A stretch of DNA of 64,000 nucleotides. Origin: Symsagittifera roscoffensis. Taxonomy: Eukaryota; Xenacoelomorpha; Acoela; Convolutidae. Each line of letters starts with the position of its first letter. The stretch's first letter is position 1. A program made the position numbers and the translations under genes. The notes beneath the pieces are model-generated. The model had not been told where the DNA came from. It did not search any database and saw nothing but the letters and a program-made list of their open reading frames with translations. Below are positions 59,767 to 64,000 of the stretch, one piece after another. The stretch lies in NCBI RefSeq assembly GCF_963678635.1, contig NC_087063.1:32192599-32256598 (forward strand), written 5' to 3'.

Positions 59767-60389
59767 TCAAAAGGGGACATGTTGATCACCGAAATCAGCG
59801 TCAATGATCAATTTGAGAGCGTCCTGTATATCTGGTAGATTATTTTCTAATTGCATGGCAGCCCGTTTGATTTTTTGTTTCTGAATGGACCTTTCGAACA
59901 GACCACAACCTCTGTGGTCTCCTACCGGGCAAAATTTGCCTTTCATGTCGTTTTTGAAGACGAATTTAGATGCTAACTTATTTTTGCAACCGAGATATTG
60001 GACAGTTCTGATAGTTTTTGGGGGTGGAATGAATTTCCCTATAACTACACAGAAAGTTGAAAATTTTTGCGCGCCTGTAGACTGTGTAAGCCAAACGGTT
60101 AGATTTTTTGAATAACGGTCGATAGCGACCAACGAGTACACAGAATATCTATTTCGCTCTGATAGTGGGCCGGCGTAGTCCAACTGTAACGTTTCGCATG
60201 CTGAGTTTAGTTTAGGTAGGGGGTTTGACGAGTGAAATACACTGGAATGTTCTTATCCAAACTTTTACGTTGGATACAGTCTTTGCAAGTGCTGACTATG
60301 TCTCTGCAAATTCTGGGCCACCAAATGTATTGAGCGGCATCTATCTTAGCTTCTTGGCCGGGTTGGGATCTATGTAGTCTAGAAAGCAC
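59767..60389 (-). pseudogene. Gypsy-like integrase remains, copy A
   Basis: On the minus strand, 60389-60207 holds the zinc-binding domain (H-R-S-Q-P-G, then Y-I-W-W-P, then C-K-D-C-I). 60183-59767 holds the catalytic core, with the first Asp in M-D-Y-A-G-P, then Y-S-L-V-A-I-D-R-Y-S-K, and the Glu in G-L-F-E-R-S-I-Q. At the second Asp the sequence reads R-T-V-Q-Y, so that catalytic residue is changed. The zinc part and the core are in different frames. It follows the RNase H remains in the usual order. Confidence 0.75.
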
Positions 60390-60454
60390 AACTCATTGCG
60401 GACTTTAGGGAATTGCAATGCGGTTGTCGATTACAATTACAATACACCTGTCAA

Positions 60455-61922
60455 TTACTGCGTCAGTTTCCAAAATGTTTTGATATATGGGTCAATTCTG
60501 CACTTACCTTCGCAATCTTGGGCGTTCACTGCAAGTCGCATACGTTTCAGGATTGAGTTCTCTGAGATAAGTTCTGCAAGGTCATCTGGGTCGAGAATTA
60601 CCGTCAATCCGAAGAGTGATTTCCTGTCCTCTGAAACAACTAGTTTGTGTTTTGTCGAAATTTTTATCACTGATTGACGTCGTACATATCTCTCTAAATT
60701 TATTATGGCAAAAGCTGTTGCGTACTTCTGACAAAATATCACAGTTTTGACTTGATAGGAGTTGGTCTCGGTCGTTTTGCTGATGATACACGTACCTCGG
60801 TTAGGATCGATGCCGGACAAAATCAGGAGTTTAAGCTTCTTGATTTAGTAGAGGCTCGAGCTTTCAACGCTATGAGAGATAAATTTTGCTATTCGGGTAG
60901 ACACCATCACTTCTGACAAATGGCAAGTTTGTTCTTTCACAAGCGTAGGTATTTACTAGAGTCGGTCTGCTGTATTATATACAATTGTTGGGTAAGATAG
61001 CTCAATAGGAATTAACGTAGAGTTCCATAGATGAATAAGTAACGAGTCAAAATTTGCTTATATCGAAGTGATTGATCGCAAAACGCGGCGCATAATTTGA
61101 CTTCCTTTAGTGGATTGGTTGAACAAATTTAGCTGAAATCTGATTGTTATAGAGTAAAAACTTGGATTTGAAACCCTCTTGTAAATTTGTGCAACATTTT
61201 TCGCTGCATTTGATTGAATTAAATTCTTGTATAAAATTCGGTCGCCCTCTTGTGGAAAGTTACCAATTGAAAAGGTTATTATACTGGCCAAACTTTTGAC
61301 GCACTCGTGCGTGTTTTTACAGGAATTTACACTCGAGTTTGATTGTTTGAAACAAGTGGATGAAAAATTCTCTCGCGAAAAAAGGCCGGCAAATGAAAAT
61401 TGGTGGATGTGATTGGTTGAAATTTGAATGATGGAATTAGTTGAAACTGAATATTTTCTTACCAAGAAAATTAAAAAAAAAAGAGTAAGCATTATGTAAA
61501 ATGAAGAGCTAGATGGGATCTGCCGAGGAATATGTGAAGTTTAATTAATGAGACTAACAGAACAGGAAGGCTCGTTTACTCTGATTGATCTGGTAGACCG
61601 TTCTGATGTTGCAAATTTGTGTATGGTTCACTGGCTTCAAAAAATTTCCATAGAGTTATATACAAATACCAAATGCTTGTCGTAAACAGACGGTTGAGTT
61701 GCTTACATTGATTGTTTTCTCGATAAGCAGTTGCCAAAACCCAGTTTGGAGCCCGCGATATGGTTTACATTGAGTTTTAATGGTATTAGTCTGTCGGTCC
61801 ACAAGTGAGTCTCGATTGATAGATTTATTTCCGCAGTTGGTGTGTGGAGACAATATGACGGCTTTGTGGTCGGTTAAGACCTCGAAATGATTTCCTAAAC
61901 AATTAGCTTCTGAATCTTTCAT
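60455..61922 (-). pseudogene. Gypsy-like RNase H and linker remains, copy A
   Basis: On the minus strand near 61890-61850 is F-E-V-L-T-D-H-K-A-V-I, the usual RNase H block. Another frame just after gives the C-terminal block ending near L-S-R-K. 60820-60455 is a longer open piece that lies where the linker before the integrase should be (I-L-D-P-D-D-L-A-E-L). Between them (61650-60830) only AT-rich broken sequence is seen. Confidence 0.6.
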
Positions 61923-62079
61923 AAAATCATGCTATTGCTATGAACTTTATGGGTACTTTATTTTTTTTAGGAATTCGGAAGCGAAGGATATTGGCACCCA
62001 GGATCCGTGTTCGGGTTTTTGATCAGAAGCGGCACCTAAGCCACTGTAGCTAGCGTCAAATTTGTCTCGAGATTTGGTT

Positions 62080-63450
62080 TTAGGTCGTAGTGGTACTTTT
62101 TGGTGATACGGATCCTCGTTTCAACGTGTCTTCAAAAGTTGTTTGTTGATTCCGGCCCCAGATAAGTTTTGACTTGGTTTGGGATCGACGAGATGGGCGG
62201 AATTGTTCTGTGTTTCTCGGAAAGTTTGGGAAGAATTTATGCAGGTGATTTAAGACACCCATAAAAACATTAGCTGTATTAGGACTACAGGTACTTTCAG
62301 ATCCAGGATTTGTTGCACTATAGAAACTTTCGGTTTGCAGTCTCATTGTAAATGCCGAACCCTAGCCATAATACTGTTTCAAAACCTCCTGTATTGAGCT
62401 TTGACAGGACGAAATCTACTGTCGAATTATGTTTTGGTAGTGAGCCTTTTAGTACAATCTTCATGTCGTCTAGGAAACATACTACGCCGCGGATGTTCTC
62501 GATTGTGTTGTTCATTGCCTCTCGGATTTCTTTTAGCATGTCGAAGGCACCATATAATTTGGTTTTAAAACAATTATTTCTAGTGATTTCACTACAAACT
62601 AAGCTGAAATTGCAATGGCTGCTGTCAAGATCAGAGAGTTGAAACTGGCTAACAGCGTATTTGAGATCTAAATCTGTAAACCACACCTTGCCTGGTTTGC
62701 GGATTTGTTGTTTTTGGCTGTTATCTCAAAATTTTCTTAATTGTTGGGCATTTGGTATTGGTTTTGGGCAATTTGGTGCGTTCATCGGCTTTGTGTTTAT
62801 GGATGTTTTCACAGTGCAATCGTTCCTGGCTGTGATTACATCAACAGCTACAAAGTAATCACTTGAACATTTATTGAACTTGACAATATGGCCTTCTCGA
62901 ATCATTTTTGAGATCTGGTCGCCCACATTCTGCTGGATATGAATCAATATACGTCGAAAATGTTCTTGAATCGGGATGACAGGGTCCTTGAAGACCGAAT
63001 GTAATCTGCGTTTTTTAAATCTGCCTAGGCGAGAAAATAGTTCACAGTACTTCTTGGTATGAGTATCTCTCTAGAAGTTCAATTAATCCATTTCCCAATC
63101 GTTTGAGATATTTGATACTAATTAGGGTCGTACTCGAGTAGTTTGAGCTCCCAGTACAAAATGATGTTCGATCTAATTCGTGAAAGCATTTAGTTCTGTT
63201 CTCTATGAAAAAAATGTTTGCTCTCTTTACTGACTTTTTTCGTGAAGAAACATCTGATAGGAGAATACCGTGAAGAAGAATGGGTTTGTGGTTATAATCC
63301 ACTTATAGTGTATCAGTGGGGATCCATAGGGTGATTCGGAAATAGAGAATATGTTGGCCCGACATGATTAAAATATCTGCCGTCCGTTCGTTGGTATAAT
63401 GCGACGAGCAGCCCGTGTCAATAATCGCTTAAAAATAGGAATCCCTTGCT
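62080..63450 (-). pseudogene. Gypsy-like protease and reverse transcriptase remains, copy A
   Basis: The protease site I-I-D-T-G-C-S-S is read on the minus strand at 63419-63411 and just after, with D-T-G intact. RT begins near 62947 (I-Q-Q-N-V-G-D-Q-I-S-K-M-I), stops once, then continues at 62686 (W-F-T-D-L-D-L-K-Y-A). The catalytic block is F-L-D-D-M. The thumb-side block is near 62260 (G-V-L-N-H-L-H-K-F-F-P-N-F). At least two frame changes and a stop separate these pieces. Confidence 0.75.
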
Positions 63451-63525
63451 CGCAAACTGATTTGGAGACATTTGATTTTACTCGTAGCTGTGTTAATGAC
63501 TTCTACTTTCATTACTGAGTTCGGT

Positions 63526-63783
63526 TTAGACTAAGATGCTTGAGAGCGAATTGTTTGGTTGATTGGTTTCGATCGGCTCCGAAATCATTAAGAAACTGAA
63601 TTCGGATTCACTGTCCGAAATGATAAAATTGCGGTCCTCTTCTGTTGATTCAGATTCCTCACTAATGCTATCGACGTTACCTTTTGAGTTACATACCTGA
63701 GTGAAAAAGCTTTTCTTGTCGCAAAAATCACAACTGACTTTTTTTTCTGGGGCATACTGCTCTATGATTTTGAGAAAACTCAT
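63526..63783 (-). pseudogene. Gag C-terminal remains of copy A
   Basis: The frame has a C-D-F-C-D-K-K-S-F-F-T-Q-V-C pattern, close to a zinc knuckle but without the His, followed by an acidic Ser-rich run. It lies directly upstream of the protease site in the expected order for a gag end. Confidence 0.45.
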
Positions 63784-64000
63784 TTTAAAAAAAATAACAA
63801 AATCTGTTGCTTTTAGATGGCCGTGGAATGTATGATTTATTGCTATTGTTTGCTCTTGGCAAATGTCACCGCGCGTTTTCCTTCTTTTGCGTCAATAAGG
63901 CTGGTTCCTGTTCCTCATTAAAAAATTGCCTAATCCAGGTTTCCCAAGCTAAGGGTGGGCCGGTTGTTGGTTTGGGCCATTAAACAGGAACTCCCAATAG
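63784..64000. other. Window edge, upstream of the gypsy remains
   Basis: It probably belongs to the same element (minus-strand gag upstream), but nothing specific can be called. Confidence 0.3.

Noticed and set aside
61058-61492. Minus-strand ORF of 144 codons between RNase H and linker pieces
   Set aside because: It is open for some length but shows no Pol-like motif, with AT-rich low-information composition.

Overview
The window is invertebrate animal nuclear DNA. The evidence is spliced housekeeping genes with GT-AG introns of about 300-400 bp, a clan-2 cytochrome P450, an anion-type Cys-loop receptor, and a dense load of animal-type transposons. I cannot name the species. The background is strongly AT-rich. 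One 24.4-kb retroelement is clearly more GC-rich, so it stands out.

Layout. (1) About 1-7,213: the right part of a Maverick/Polinton (adintovirus-like) endogenous DNA virus, all genes on +. It carries a PC4-like protein, an exonuclease-like protein, a membrane protein, the packaging ATPase, a retrovirus-type integrase, penton, a pVI-like basic protein, the double-jelly-roll major capsid protein, a spliced Cys-rich membrane protein and an adenain-type protease. Start/stop overlaps are compact. Several genes are broken. The polymerase must lie outside the window or be lost. (2) 7,729-10,870: a decayed EN/RT non-LTR retrotransposon with a 401-bp piece of its own RT tail copied in front of its endonuclease. 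(3) 11,271-35,666: a giant Ty3/gypsy-type LTR element with LTRs of 882 and 858 bp, flanked by the 5-bp duplication CATCC. It has a 3.1-kb structured leader, gag-protease, pol, a macro-domain-like segment, and a coiled-coil protein followed by a 2.6-thousand-residue protein with one intact and one degenerate SGNH-hydrolase domain. (4) 37,063-38,595: an intronless cytochrome P450. (5) 40,876-42,320 (-): a two-exon Cys-loop receptor gene. (6) 44,785-46,770 (-): a decayed second LINE. (7) 49,962-51,409: TSR3, in three exons. (8) 57,600-63,790 (-): remains of a second, old gypsy-like element in two head-to-tail pieces. The rest is AT-rich noncoding DNA with diverged direct and inverted repeats.

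The most unusual part is the giant LTR element. Its leader holds at least four 66-67-nt units, each closed by the same 7-bp stem (ACCCTCC/GGAGGGT). The inner small stems are kept although their bases differ between units, so a cloverleaf-like RNA is plausible. ACCCTCC is then repeated ten more times in a tight array. The coding part has two in-frame stops (TGA between protease and RT; TAA between the coiled-coil and SGNH parts) and frame changes at the gag start and the pol/macro border. The LTRs differ little, so either recent decay or programmed recoding could explain these breaks.

All family calls come from reading motifs by eye. No similarity search, folding or splice prediction was run.
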